Assembly (NCBI GenBank): GCA_028868735.1
Contig: JAGWTW010000010.1
Location: 1 to 57,089, forward strand
Reading direction: 5' to 3'
DNA: 57,089 bases
Source of the DNA: Hyphomicrobiales bacterium
GTDB taxonomy: Bacteria > Pseudomonadota > Alphaproteobacteria > Rhizobiales > Beijerinckiaceae
Under the pieces are notes generated by a model. The model did no database searches. It worked only from the letters and a program-made list of their open reading frames with translations, and had not been told where the DNA came from. This document shows, piece after piece, positions 1-8,859 of the stretch. Numbering within the stretch: position 1 is the stretch's first letter; each line of letters opens with the position of its first letter. A program made the translations under genes and the position numbers.

Positions 1-894
1 GATCCTGGCGTTCGACAAGCCGAGCGCGCGCGCGGCGTTGACATATTCGAAGTTGCGGGCGCGCAGGAATTCGGCGCGCACGACGTGAACCAGCGACACC
101 CACGAGAACAGGAGAAGGATGAACAGCAGGACGAAGAAGCTCGGCGTAATGATCGAGGAGACGATGATCAGGAGATAGAGATGCGGCAGCGACGACCAGA
201 TCTCGATGAAGCGCTGGAAGATGAGGTCGGTCAGGCCGCCGAAATATCCCTGCACCGCGCCTGCCGCGATGCCGATGACCGAGGAGACGAAGGCCAGCGT
301 CAGGCCGAACAGGATCGAGATTCGAAAGCCGTAGATGAGACGCGCGACGACGTCGCGTCCCTGGTCGTCGGTGCCGAGCCAGTTCCATTCGATGCCGGAA
401 CAGCCGGGGTTCGGCTTTCCCGGTCCAGCCGCGCGCGCGCCTGCGGCGAGGCATTGCTTTTCGTTGAGCGCCCACGTCGGCGGCGACGGCGCCGGCGTCG
501 GCAGATCGAGATTGTGCGTCGAATAGGAATAGCGGATCGGCGGCCAGAGGGCCCAGCCGTGCGCTGCGATCTCCTTCTGGATGAACGGATCGCGGTAATC
601 CGTCACGGCGAGAAAGCCGCCGAACTTGTCTTCGGGATAGTCGACGAACACCGGAAACAGGAGTTCGCCCTTGTAGGAGGCGACGATCGGCTTGTCGTTG
701 CAGATGAAATTCGCAAACAGCGACAGGATGAAAAGGACCATGAAGATCCAGAACGAGACATAGCCGCGTCTGTTGCGCCGAAAATTGTTCAGCCGTCGCC
801 GCTGGACGGGCGTGAGCCGCAGCCATCCGTGATGCTGCAAGGGCGGCGCGAGCGGGGCGCTCGCCGCGCTGTCGAGGCGCGCAGGATTGCCCAA
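1..894 (-). CDS. yejE: Peptide ABC transporter inner-membrane permease YejE (3' end off the window)
   Basis: Second permease of the YejABEF oligopeptide importer in the inner membrane. The N-terminal stretch RRRLNNFRRNRRGY, the first membrane span (FWIFMVLFILSLFAN) and the conserved ARALGLS loop near the window edge are YejE-like. The visible 298 codons compare with about 340 in full-length family members, so the C-terminus lies outside. I chose a TTG start at 894 because GGGAGG sits six bases upstream and no ATG or GTG is close; it begins one base after the yejB stop. The gene is the third of the yejA-yejB-yejE unit, and the ATPase YejF would be expected beyond the left edge. Family call is firm, start slightly less so. 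Confidence 0.9.
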   Translation of the reverse strand, partial: MGNPARLDSAASAPLAPPLQHHGWLRLTPVQRRRLNNFRRNRRGYVSFWIFMVLFILSLFANFICNDKPIVASYKGELLFPVFVDYPEDKFGGFLAVTDYRDPFIQKEIAAHGWALWPPIRYSYSTHNLDLPTPAPSPPTWALNEKQCLAAGARAAGPGKPNPGCSGIEWNWLGTDDQGRDVVARLIYGFRISILFGLTLAFVSSVIGIAAGAVQGYFGGLTDLIFQRFIEIWSSLPHLYLLIIVSSIITPSFFVLLFILLLFSWVSLVHVVRAEFLRARNFEYVNAARALGLSNARI

Positions 895-895
895 G

Positions 896-1993
896 TCAGA
901 CCTCCCGCGTCTCGAAATCGATGCGCGGATCGATCCACATATACGTGACGTCGGATAGCAGGTTCACGACGAGGCCGAGCAGCGCGAAAATATACAAGTT
1001 GGCGAAAACGACGGGATAATCACGATTGACGATCGACTCGTAGGAGAGAAGCCCGAGCCCGTCGAGCGAAAATATCGTTTCGATCAGCAGCGAACCGGTG
1101 AAGAAAGCGCTGATGAAGGCGCCCGGAAAACCCGCGACGACGATCAGCATGGCGTTCCGGAACACGTGGCCGTACAGCACCTGATTGCTGCTCAACCCCT
1201 TCATGTAGGCGGTCTGGACATATTGCTTCTTGATTTCGTCCAGAAACGAATTCTTGGTCAGGAAAGTCGACGTCGCGAACGAGCCGAGCGCCATCGCCGT
1301 CACGGGCAGCGCGATGTGCCAGAGGTAGTCCTTCACCTTTCCGAACAGCGACAGATCGGCGAAATTCTCCGACGTCAGTCCGCGCAGCGGAAAAAGCTGG
1401 CCGATATAGGGAAACGAGCCGCCGGCGAACAGCACGATCAGCAGGATCGCAAACAGGAAGCTCGGAATCGCATAGCCGACGATGATGATGGTCGACGTCC
1501 ATGTGTCGAATTTCGAACCGTCGCGCACGGCCTTGGAAATGCCGAGCGGAATCGAAATCGCATAGGACAGTAGCGTCATCCACAGCCCGAGCGAGATGGA
1601 GACAGGAAGCTTCTCGGCGATCAGGGAAAGGACCGGCGCATCGCGAAAATAGGAACGTCCGAAATCGAAGGTCGCGTAGTTCTTCAGCATCAGCGCGAAA
1701 CGCTGCCAGGCCGGCTTGTCGAAGCCGAATTGCTTTTCGAGTTCGGCGATGAATTTCGGATCGAGCCCCTGCGCGCCGCGATATTTGGATTCGATCGAGC
1801 CCGCGTGCGCGCCGCCCGGCTCCGAGCCGCCGCCGAAGCGCGACGTCGCGCCGGTGTCCTGCCCCTGCAATTGCGCAACGATCCGCTCGACCGGCCCGCC
1901 CGGGGCGAATTGCACGACGACGAATGAGATGAGCATGATCCCGAACAGGGTCGGAATCATCAGAAGAAGGCGGCGCGCGATATAGGCGGCCAT
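896..1993 (-). CDS. yejB: Peptide ABC transporter inner-membrane permease YejB
   Basis: First permease of the YejABEF importer (binding-protein-dependent transport family, 365 residues, usual length). It opens with [19 protein letters not shown], the classic start of YejB/DppB-type permeases, then a periplasmic loop and about five further membrane spans. The EAA-type loop lies around [21 protein letters not shown]. The ATG at 1993 overlaps the yejA stop by one base (TAATG), indicating translational coupling. Together with YejA and YejE it would import short peptides and, in some species, microcin-type peptides (family knowledge). No irregularity seen. Confidence 0.93.
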   Translation of the reverse strand: MAAYIARRLLLMIPTLFGIMLISFVVVQFAPGGPVERIVAQLQGQDTGATSRFGGGSEPGGAHAGSIESKYRGAQGLDPKFIAELEKQFGFDKPAWQRFALMLKNYATFDFGRSYFRDAPVLSLIAEKLPVSISLGLWMTLLSYAISIPLGISKAVRDGSKFDTWTSTIIIVGYAIPSFLFAILLIVLFAGGSFPYIGQLFPLRGLTSENFADLSLFGKVKDYLWHIALPVTAMALGSFATSTFLTKNSFLDEIKKQYVQTAYMKGLSSNQVLYGHVFRNAMLIVVAGFPGAFISAFFTGSLLIETIFSLDGLGLLSYESIVNRDYPVVFANLYIFALLGLVVNLLSDVTYMWIDPRIDFETREV

Positions 1994-3861
1994 TACTTCA
2001 TTCCGGCAGGCATGTTCGCCTTGGCGCGCACGGGGTCCTGCCACCAGGTCGCGGCGAGGCCGGGATCGTAGCGCGGCGTGCGCTCCGGCCGGCCGAAGAG
2101 ATCCCAATGCGCGATCCAGTGGTTGGGCTTGTACCAGTGCGGCGTCCAATATCTGCCGGCGCGCAGCACGCGATCGAGCGCCCGGCAGATCGCGACGAGG
2201 TCTTCGCGGGTCTCGGCCGTCTGCGCCTTGGCGATCAGGGCGTCGACGACGGGATCGGCGACCCCGATCATGTTCTGGCCGCCGCGCACGTTGGCGTATT
2301 CGGACCCGAACATCGAGGCGAGCTCCTCGCCCGGCGAATTCGCCATCACGAGGCGCTGCGTGATGATGTCGAAGTCGAAATCCTCCAGGCGGCGCTGGTA
2401 TTGGGCCGGGTCGACGATGCGCATGGTCGCGTCGACGCCGAGCAGCTTCAGATTCTTGATGAAGGGCTGCGTGTGCCGTTCGAGCGCGGAGGAGAAGTCG
2501 AGGAATTCCATCTGCACCGGCTTGCCGCTGGGCAGCATCAGCGCCGAGCCGTCGCGTTTGCAGCCGGCGGCCGCGAACAAGTCCATCGCGCGTTTCAAAA
2601 GCGCGCGGTCCTGTCCCGAACCATCGGAATCCGGCGGCAGGAACGGCGTGCCGAACACCTCGTCCGGAACCTTGCCGCGGAACGGCTCGAGCAACGCGCG
2701 CTCTTTCTCGTCGGGCGGACCTTTCGCCTCCATCGGCGAATTCTCGAAATAGGACTGCGTGCGCTGGTAGAGGCCATACATCAGGTTGGTGTTGGTCCAC
2801 TTGAAGTCGAAGCAGCAGCCGATCGCCTCGCGGAAGCGCGGGTCCTTGAAAATGTCGCGCCGCGTGTTGAAGAACCATCCCTGGATGCCGGAGATGCGGG
2901 CGTCCGGCAGCGTCTCGCGCAGGACGTGCTTTTGCGTGACGGCGGGAAAGTCGTAGCCGGTCGCCCAGATGGCGGAGGTGAATTCCTCGCGCACGGCGTA
3001 GACGCCGGCCTTGAACGCTTCGAAGGCGACCGAGCGGTCGCCGAAATATTCGTAGCGGATCGTATCGAAATTGTTCTGGCCGACATTGACCGGCAGATCC
3101 TTGGCCCAATAGTTCGGCGCCCGATCGAACGAAATGAAGCGCCCGGCCTCGAACTTGCCGATCTTGTAGGCCGCCGAACCGAGCGGCGGATCGAGCGTTG
3201 ATTCGTCGAATTTGTGCTTGGCGTAATATTTCGACGAGAAGATCGGCAGGCCGGCGATGAAGAGCGGCAATTGCCGGCTGCTGCCGGCCTTCAGCTTGAC
3301 CACGACCGCATGATCGCCGTCGACCGACGCGCTCTCCATGTCCCGCAGGTTCTGGCGGATCGAGGGGCGGCCCTTCTCCTTGAGAATGTTCAACGACCAC
3401 ACGACATCAACCGCCGTGAGCGGCGACCCGTCATGAAACCGCGCCTCCGGTCGAAGCGGAAAGCGCATGGCGGTCTTGTCGGGCGAGAAACCGACTGAAC
3501 TCGCAACGAGCGGATACATCGCGTCGGGTTCGTCGAGGCTGCCCGTCATCAGACTGTCGAAGATCATCGCTGCGCTCGATGGCGCATCGCCGCTCAGGAT
3601 GAACGGATTGAGCGAATTGAACGGACCTTGTGTGTCCTGCGAGAATACGCCGCCCTTGGGCGCGTCGATCCTGACGTAAGGAAACGACTTGAATCCTTCC
3701 GGCATGGCGAGGTCGCCGAAGACTGACATGCCGTGTGCGCTCGTCCATTTTTCCGCTGCAGCGGAAGCCTGCCTGGGGAGAGTAGCGAGCGTTGCGACGG
3801 ACGCGGCGCCGGCAAGAACATCGCGGCGGGAAATTTCCGGCCTTGAAGAAATTCGACGCAA
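1993..3861 (-). CDS. yejA: Periplasmic peptide-binding protein YejA, Tat-exported
   Basis: Extracytoplasmic solute-binding protein (family 5) of the YejABEF importer, 622 residues, normal for YejA. The N-terminus carries a twin-arginine signal ([11 protein letters not shown] followed by a hydrophobic stretch and an AxA-type cleavage site near residue 35), so export by Tat is likely. The mature part begins with the YejA hallmark [15 protein letters not shown]. Other family segments include [16 protein letters not shown] and the C-terminal [13 protein letters not shown]. It heads the yejA-yejB-yejE unit, coupled to yejB through a one-base overlap. The ATG at 3861 is the only start that keeps the complete Tat signal. 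Confidence 0.93.
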   Translation of the reverse strand: MRRISSRPEISRRDVLAGAASVATLATLPRQASAAAEKWTSAHGMSVFGDLAMPEGFKSFPYVRIDAPKGGVFSQDTQGPFNSLNPFILSGDAPSSAAMIFDSLMTGSLDEPDAMYPLVASSVGFSPDKTAMRFPLRPEARFHDGSPLTAVDVVWSLNILKEKGRPSIRQNLRDMESASVDGDHAVVVKLKAGSSRQLPLFIAGLPIFSSKYYAKHKFDESTLDPPLGSAAYKIGKFEAGRFISFDRAPNYWAKDLPVNVGQNNFDTIRYEYFGDRSVAFEAFKAGVYAVREEFTSAIWATGYDFPAVTQKHVLRETLPDARISGIQGWFFNTRRDIFKDPRFREAIGCCFDFKWTNTNLMYGLYQRTQSYFENSPMEAKGPPDEKERALLEPFRGKVPDEVFGTPFLPPDSDGSGQDRALLKRAMDLFAAAGCKRDGSALMLPSGKPVQMEFLDFSSALERHTQPFIKNLKLLGVDATMRIVDPAQYQRRLEDFDFDIITQRLVMANSPGEELASMFGSEYANVRGGQNMIGVADPVVDALIAKAQTAETREDLVAICRALDRVLRAGRYWTPHWYKPNHWIAHWDLFGRPERTPRYDPGLAATWWQDPVRAKANMPAGMK

Positions 3862-3963
3862 CAGAACCTCGCAAAAATCCGGAGCGCTCCGGCATTGCGC
3901 CGGTCTGGCGGAGGATGATTCGCAGATTATGTCGCTTTTTGTGAGACAAGCGAGTCTGCGCCG

Positions 3964-3995
3964 CCAAAACAGAAGAGCCGGGCAAGCCCGGCTCT
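3964..3995 (-). terminator. Rho-independent terminator after cycM
   Basis: A perfect ten-base-pair inverted repeat (AGAGCCGGGC / GCCCGGCTCT, arms 3974-3983 and 3986-3995) with a two-base centre lies 25 bases past the cycM stop. Read on the minus strand it is followed by a T-rich run (TCTGTTTT). It would separate cycM from the yejA transcript that begins downstream. Confidence 0.7.
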
Positions 3996-4019
3996 CTGCG
4001 AAATTTATGTTGCGGTGCG

Positions 4020-4601
4020 TTATTTCTTTTCGGCGGCCGGCGCTGCCGCCGGAGCCGCCGCCGCGACCGCCGGCAACGGGACGGGATTGTCCGAAAGCGT
4101 ACGCAGATACGCGATGATGTCGGCGCGCTTTTCGGCGTCGGCTTCGCCCGCATAGGACATTTTTGTGCCGCTCACGTAAGCCTTCGGGCTGGTGATGAAC
4201 TGGTTCAGGTCGTCGAACGTCCAGTCGCCGCCTTTTGCCTTCATCCCGTCCGAATAGCCGAATCCTGCAACGGAGCCCTTCGGACGGCCCACGACGCCGT
4301 AGAGCGGCGGCCCGATCTTGGCGGCGCCGCCTTTGTCGAAGCTGTGGCAGGTCGTGCAGGGCTTGGTGTCGGCCTGACCCTTCTGAGCGTCGGCTTTGGC
4401 GAGCAGCACCGGCAGCGGTTGCGCCGGAGCGGCCGGTTTGGCGGCTGCTTCCGCTCCGCCTTCCTGCGCGGCCGGCAGGTCGTAGCCAGGCTTCTTCATG
4501 GCGTCGGGGGCGTAGATTGCGTCAGAAAAAACGCCGAGCGCCATGACGGCCAGCAGCGAGCCGAGCACCGCCCCGGCCATCTTGTTGACTTCCATATTCA
4601 T
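4020..4601 (-). CDS. cycM: Membrane-anchored c-type cytochrome, CycM family
   Basis: Monohaem class I cytochrome c, 193 residues. One uncleaved N-terminal membrane anchor (MAGAVLGSLLAVMALGVFSDAIY, residues 8-30) is followed by an Ala/Pro-rich linker. The haem domain has the CxxCH motif C-TT-C-H near residue 85 and a distal methionine in the segment GTKMSYAG. The tail is Ala/Pro-rich. CycM-type proteins carry electrons from the bc1 complex to terminal oxidases in rhizobia (family knowledge). The gene stands next to kdsB-pheA, transcribed divergently, a neighbourhood conserved in Rhizobiales. Met3 or Met8 are alternative starts. Confidence 0.88.
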   Translation of the reverse strand: MNMEVNKMAGAVLGSLLAVMALGVFSDAIYAPDAMKKPGYDLPAAQEGGAEAAAKPAAPAQPLPVLLAKADAQKGQADTKPCTTCHSFDKGGAAKIGPPLYGVVGRPKGSVAGFGYSDGMKAKGGDWTFDDLNQFITSPKAYVSGTKMSYAGEADAEKRADIIAYLRTLSDNPVPLPAVAAAAPAAAPAAEKK

Positions 4602-4702
4602 AATCGCCGGCGCTCCGTCCTTGCCTGCATGCTTCCGGGGCGTCCCCCGCGCGTCAAGAGACCGCGGCGCGAGCGCCGCAACGTGGGGGTTGCTTACATG
4701 TT

Positions 4703-4731
4703 TTGCCGCCGGCTTGGCAACAGCCTATAAC
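4703..4731 (+). promoter_or_regulatory. Sigma-70-like promoter for kdsB-pheA
   Basis: TTGCCG at 4703-4708 and TATAAC at 4726-4731 are separated by 17 bases, close to consensus in a very GC-rich background. Transcription would begin around 4738, giving a leader of about 50 bases before the kdsB ATG. Seen by eye only. Confidence 0.5.
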
Positions 4732-4787
4732 CGCCGCCCGCGGCGTCTTTCGTCGCGTTTTCTCCATCCCCGCCGCCTTGCCCAGGC

Positions 4788-5528
4788 ATGTCTAGCCCAA
4801 TCGTCGTCATACCCGCCCGCCTCGCCTCGCGCCGCCTGCCGCGCAAGGCGCTGGCGGACATCGCGGGCCGGCCCATGATCGTCCACGTGGCCGAGCGCGC
4901 CCGCGCGGCCGCGGTCGGACGGGTCGTCGTGGCCGCCGACGCGCCCGAAATTCTCTCGGCGGTCGAGGCGGCCGGGTTCGAGGCCGTCGCAACCTCGACC
5001 GAACATATCTCCGGGTCCGACCGGATCGCCGAGGCCGTCGCACGCATCGACCCGAGCCGTACGCATGGTCTCGTCGTCAACGTCCAGGGCGACGAACCGC
5101 TTGTGAACGCGGCTGACATTCGCGCCGCCGTCGCCCTGATGGACGAGCCGACCGTCGACATCGGCACGCTTGGCGTTCCTGCCGAACCGACCGAGCGCGA
5201 CGACCCGAATGCGGTCAAGGTCGTCGGCGCCGAGGTCGGTCCGCGCCGCCTGCGCGCACTCTACTTCACCCGCGCCCCGGCGCCCTGGGGCGACGGCTTG
5301 CTCGTCCGCCATGTCGGCCTCTACGTTTTCCGGCGGAACGCGCTCGAGCGTTTCGTCGCTCTGCCTCCCTCGCCGCTGGAACTGCGCGAGCGGCTCGAGC
5401 AATTGCGCGCGCTCGAGGCCGGCATGCGGATCGACGTCGCTCTGGCGGATAAAGCCGCACGCGGTGTAGACACGGCGCAAGACCTCGAACGCGTGCGAAG
5501 CGTTTTCGCGCAAGGATATCGGACATGA
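4788..5528 (+). CDS. kdsB: 3-deoxy-manno-octulosonate cytidylyltransferase (CMP-Kdo synthetase)
   Basis: Activates Kdo with CTP to give CMP-Kdo for lipopolysaccharide inner-core synthesis in the cytoplasm. The 246-residue protein has the nucleotidyltransferase start IPARLASRRLPRKAL (residues 8-22), the segment STEHISGSDRIAEAV that lines the substrate pocket, and NVQGDEPL with the metal-binding aspartate. Length is standard. Its stop overlaps the pheA ATG (ATGA), so the two genes are translationally coupled. The kdsB-pheA pairing is common in Rhizobiales. Confidence 0.95.
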   Translation: MSSPIVVIPARLASRRLPRKALADIAGRPMIVHVAERARAAAVGRVVVAADAPEILSAVEAAGFEAVATSTEHISGSDRIAEAVARIDPSRTHGLVVNVQGDEPLVNAADIRAAVALMDEPTVDIGTLGVPAEPTERDDPNAVKVVGAEVGPRRLRALYFTRAPAPWGDGLLVRHVGLYVFRRNALERFVALPPSPLELRERLEQLRALEAGMRIDVALADKAARGVDTAQDLERVRSVFAQGYRT

Positions 5529-6379
5529 AGAAGAAGATCGCCTATCAGGGCGAGGCCGGCGCCAATTCGCACATTGCCTGCGCGGATATGTTTCCGGACA
5601 TGGAGCCGCTCGCCTGCGCGACCTTCGAGGACGCGCTCGGCGCGATTTCAGACGGGACTGCGGCGCTCGGTATGATTCCCATCGAGAATTCGCTCGCCGG
5701 CCGCGTCGCCGACATCCATCATTTTCTGCCGACCTCGGGACTGCATATCGTCGGCGAATATTTCCTGCCGATCCGCTTTCAGCTGATGGCGCCCAAGGGC
5801 GCGACGATCGGCGGCCTCAAGGACGTCTACAGCCACGTCCACGCGCTCGGCCAATGCCGCAATATAATCCGCGAGCACGGTTTGCGCGCGCATGTCGCGG
5901 TCGACACGGCCGGCGCCGCCCGCCAGATCGCCGAATGGAACGACGTCGCGCGCGCAGCGCTGGCGCCCAGGCTCGCGGCTTCCATTTACGGGCTCGACAT
6001 ACTGGCTGAAAACGTCGAGGACGCCGATCACAATACGACGCGGTTCGTCATCTTGTCGAAGACGCCTGACTGGGCCGCGCCGCGCAACGGCCCGACCGTC
6101 ACGTCCTTCGTTTTCCGCGTTCGGAACGTTCCCGCCGCGCTCTACAAGGCGCTCGGCGGTTTCGCCACCAACGGCGTCAACATGACGAAGCTCGAATCCT
6201 ACATGCTGGAAGGCGAATTCACCGCGACGCAATTCCTTGCCGACGTCGACGGGCATCCGGAAGATCGCGGTCTCGCGCTCGCGCTGGAAGAACTTGAATT
6301 CTTCTCCAAGGAAGTGCGCATCCTCGGCGTCTATCCCGCCCACCCCTTCCGCATCGATGCGCAGAAGAAGGCGGTGTGA
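5525..6379 (+). CDS. pheA: Prephenate dehydratase
   Basis: Converts prephenate to phenylpyruvate in phenylalanine biosynthesis. This is the monofunctional form (284 residues) without a chorismate mutase domain. Residues 1-185 form the catalytic domain, starting IAYQGEAGANSHIAC, with the IPIENSLAGRV loop and the hallmark TTRF motif in DADHNTTRFVIL. Residues about 195-275 form the regulatory ACT domain, including the ESYMLEGEF segment for phenylalanine feedback binding. It overlaps kdsB by four bases and ends five bases from the convergent YfhO gene. Confidence 0.95.
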   Translation: MKKKIAYQGEAGANSHIACADMFPDMEPLACATFEDALGAISDGTAALGMIPIENSLAGRVADIHHFLPTSGLHIVGEYFLPIRFQLMAPKGATIGGLKDVYSHVHALGQCRNIIREHGLRAHVAVDTAGAARQIAEWNDVARAALAPRLAASIYGLDILAENVEDADHNTTRFVILSKTPDWAAPRNGPTVTSFVFRVRNVPAALYKALGGFATNGVNMTKLESYMLEGEFTATQFLADVDGHPEDRGLALALEELEFFSKEVRILGVYPAHPFRIDAQKKAV

Positions 6380-6384
6380 CGCGA

Positions 6385-8787
6385 TTATTCTCCGAGAAGG
6401 GCTTCGCGCGCCGCATCCCGCAGATTTTCGATCGACAGGGGACGATAGGCGAAGACGACCTTCTTGGCGCCCGCCGGCAGTTCAACGCCCCGAAACAGCA
6501 CGTCGGTGCGCAAAACCGGCCGACGAACTCCGTCGACCTCCGCTTGCCAGCCTGGATACCAGGGGTCGTGCAACGTCAGAATCGCCGGCGAATGCGTCTC
6601 GACGTCGATCTCGATGCGGTCGGGGCGCCACGCGACGATCTTCGCTTTTGCCGGGCCGGACGATGACGCCCCGTAGCGCTGCGTGAGTTTGTCGTCTGCG
6701 TCGACCATTACTTCCGCCGGCGGCAGCGCGGCGGGAAACTTTCCGGCGTCGATCAGGTCGGCGGCGTCCGCGACCTCGACGCGGCTTTCGATCGTCACGC
6801 GCGGCGAGACTTTGGCGAGGCGATAGATCCAGGTCTTCGGTCCGGCGACGATCGCTTCGGCGACAGTGCGCTTGGCCAGATGCGGCATCTGTTCGATCGG
6901 CCGGTCGAGCACAACGTATTCAAGTCCCAGCAGCCGACCGAGAAGGCAGTCGTAGCCGGGAAAGGACGCGGGAAACCGCCGGTGCAGCGGCGTGTAGGTG
7001 GTTTCGCCGGGGGAGACGAGGCGGTCGTAAGGCCCGATGCGTAAGGGATTGTAGCCGTTGGTCGCCTCGATCCCGTAGATCATCGCCGCATTTTGCCATG
7101 GACCGCCGAGTCCGACGATCTCGACCCGGGGACGTCCGATGCCATCCGGGTTGACGCGCATGTCGCGTTTGATCGCGTCAACGATCCGCTCGGCTTCGCC
7201 AGTCGGCTTTTCCAGCATGGCGTAGTCGCTGCGTGGTTCGGCGTTCAGCACCGACGCTGCGTTGCGCGCAAGAAGTTCGCACGCCGTGAAGAAGACGGCG
7301 CACGACAGCGCAACCGCGCGGGCGCGCGGCGAGCGAGGCAGGACGAGCATTGCGCCAAGCACGAGATAGATCGGAGCCGCTTCGGCGATTTCGCGAATTG
7401 CGAACCAAGCCTTGTCGGACCGAGCGGAGAAAGCGACGGCCCAAACCAGGATTGCGGCCACGACGAATACGCCGAGGGCCAATGTCGCCCGATGGCGCGT
7501 CGCGACGCCTTCGCGCACGTAATCCGTCGCGAGCGCGCCGCTGAGGTAGGCGAGCGCCAGCAGGAATATAAAGGTCCCGCCGACGGGTCGACGAAACAGA
7601 TCGACGCCGGGCACGTGGTTGAAGAGGAACGGGAACAGCGGGGTGTAGCGGCCGAAAGCGTAGGTCATCGCCAATAGCGCGACGGCGGCGAACATTCTGG
7701 CGCCGCGCGCAAAGGCGCGCCCCGCGATCAGGCCGCGCCAGACGAACAGCAGCGCAGTGAGGCTGCCGGCAAAAAGATAATTGAAGGCGCGATCCGTCGA
7801 ATCGACATCAGGCCGTGTGAAATAGCCGGGACCCCAGACGCCGCCGCTGAGCGGCTGCAGCGATCCGTAGATGTCGGGTACGAAGAAATTGGCGAGATTG
7901 GCCGGATAGAGCGAGGAACGGAGCGCTAGCTCGATATTCATCTCCGGCCGGTTCGAGAATTCGGCGAATTGAAGCGTCAGCAGCATGGGCGCTGCGATCA
8001 GGACGAGCGTCGTGATCGCGGAAAGCGCGATCACGGGCGATCTGCTCGCCAGAAACCGGAGCGGCTTCTCCTGAACCCAGACATGGCGCGCCATGAAGGC
8101 CGCCAGCACGAAGCAGAGCAGCAGTGGAACCTGGCTCCGGCCGAGCACGATCAACGCGGCGACCGCGCCGAAGCCGGCCGCCGCGATCATCGAACGTCGA
8201 TCGAGCGCGATCTCCATCCAAAGCAGCGCGAGCGGGAATAGCGAATAGGCTGTAATGATGCCGACATGGGTCAGGCGGCTGGAAACGGCGCCGCCGATCA
8301 TGAACACCATCGCCGCAAGCACCGCGGCCGAAGGCGTCCATGCGTGACGCTGCCCATAGCGCACAATCGCAAGCGCGCCGACGAGCAGATGCGCGAAGAC
8401 CATGAGATCGAAGGCGAACAGAGTGGGCGCTGGATCGACGATCGCCCACAGCACGAAAGCCGGCGAGAAGATCAGCGATTGCGGATCGGCGACGCTGGGA
8501 TGGCCCGCATAATGATAAGGATTCCAGAATGGCGTCGCTCCTTCGTGAATGGCTGAGGCCATGAACCGGAAAAAGGCGTAAAACTGGTTCTTGGAATCCC
8601 ACGGCACGACCATGTCGTGCAGCGGCCATTGGGCGGCGGCGACCGCCCAGAAGACGAACGTAAGAAGAAGGGCGCCGCGCATCCCCGAAACCTGCCGCGG
8701 AAGCGCGAATCCCGGCGCTTTGGCCGCGCAATCGGACACGAACATGCGAGTAGCCGCCGCCAGGCGGCGCAAGGGGCTCCAACCCAC
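6385..8787 (-). CDS. YfhO-family polytopic membrane protein
   Basis: An 800-residue integral membrane protein. The first two thirds hold about a dozen hydrophobic spans (first one around residues 36-55), and a C-terminal extracytoplasmic domain of about 250 residues follows. The early loop WDSKNQFYAFFRFMASAIHEG, then PFWNPYHYAGHPSVADPQS, is the hallmark of YfhO proteins, which have a GT-C glycosyltransferase-like fold and are implicated in glycosylating envelope polymers in Firmicutes. The substrate here is unknown. It follows the MsbA-like ABC exporter gene on the same strand with a 72-base gap, so a shared envelope role is possible. Confidence 0.8.
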   Translation of the reverse strand: MGWSPLRRLAAATRMFVSDCAAKAPGFALPRQVSGMRGALLLTFVFWAVAAAQWPLHDMVVPWDSKNQFYAFFRFMASAIHEGATPFWNPYHYAGHPSVADPQSLIFSPAFVLWAIVDPAPTLFAFDLMVFAHLLVGALAIVRYGQRHAWTPSAAVLAAMVFMIGGAVSSRLTHVGIITAYSLFPLALLWMEIALDRRSMIAAAGFGAVAALIVLGRSQVPLLLCFVLAAFMARHVWVQEKPLRFLASRSPVIALSAITTLVLIAAPMLLTLQFAEFSNRPEMNIELALRSSLYPANLANFFVPDIYGSLQPLSGGVWGPGYFTRPDVDSTDRAFNYLFAGSLTALLFVWRGLIAGRAFARGARMFAAVALLAMTYAFGRYTPLFPFLFNHVPGVDLFRRPVGGTFIFLLALAYLSGALATDYVREGVATRHRATLALGVFVVAAILVWAVAFSARSDKAWFAIREIAEAAPIYLVLGAMLVLPRSPRARAVALSCAVFFTACELLARNAASVLNAEPRSDYAMLEKPTGEAERIVDAIKRDMRVNPDGIGRPRVEIVGLGGPWQNAAMIYGIEATNGYNPLRIGPYDRLVSPGETTYTPLHRRFPASFPGYDCLLGRLLGLEYVVLDRPIEQMPHLAKRTVAEAIVAGPKTWIYRLAKVSPRVTIESRVEVADAADLIDAGKFPAALPPAEVMVDADDKLTQRYGASSSGPAKAKIVAWRPDRIEIDVETHSPAILTLHDPWYPGWQAEVDGVRRPVLRTDVLFRGVELPAGAKKVVFAYRPLSIENLRDAAREALLGE

Positions 8788-8859
8788 CAGGAAACTCTCC
8801 CTTTTTCGCCCTCTACGAGGCGTCGGAAGGGTTTCTAGCTCAATCGTGGCCTTTTGTCG

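Noticed and set aside
5..60. Repeated CGCG/GCGC dinucleotide runs, and many others through the window
   Set aside because: General base composition of the genome, not a discrete repeat element.
85..948. Long open frame on the plus strand opposite yejE, rich in Arg/Glu/Asp
   Set aside because: It mirrors a clear yejE on the other strand; the composition is that of an antisense frame in GC-rich DNA and there is no family feature.
2107..3201. 364-codon plus-strand open frame inside yejA
   Set aside because: Antisense to a complete YejA with Tat signal; no recognisable domain.
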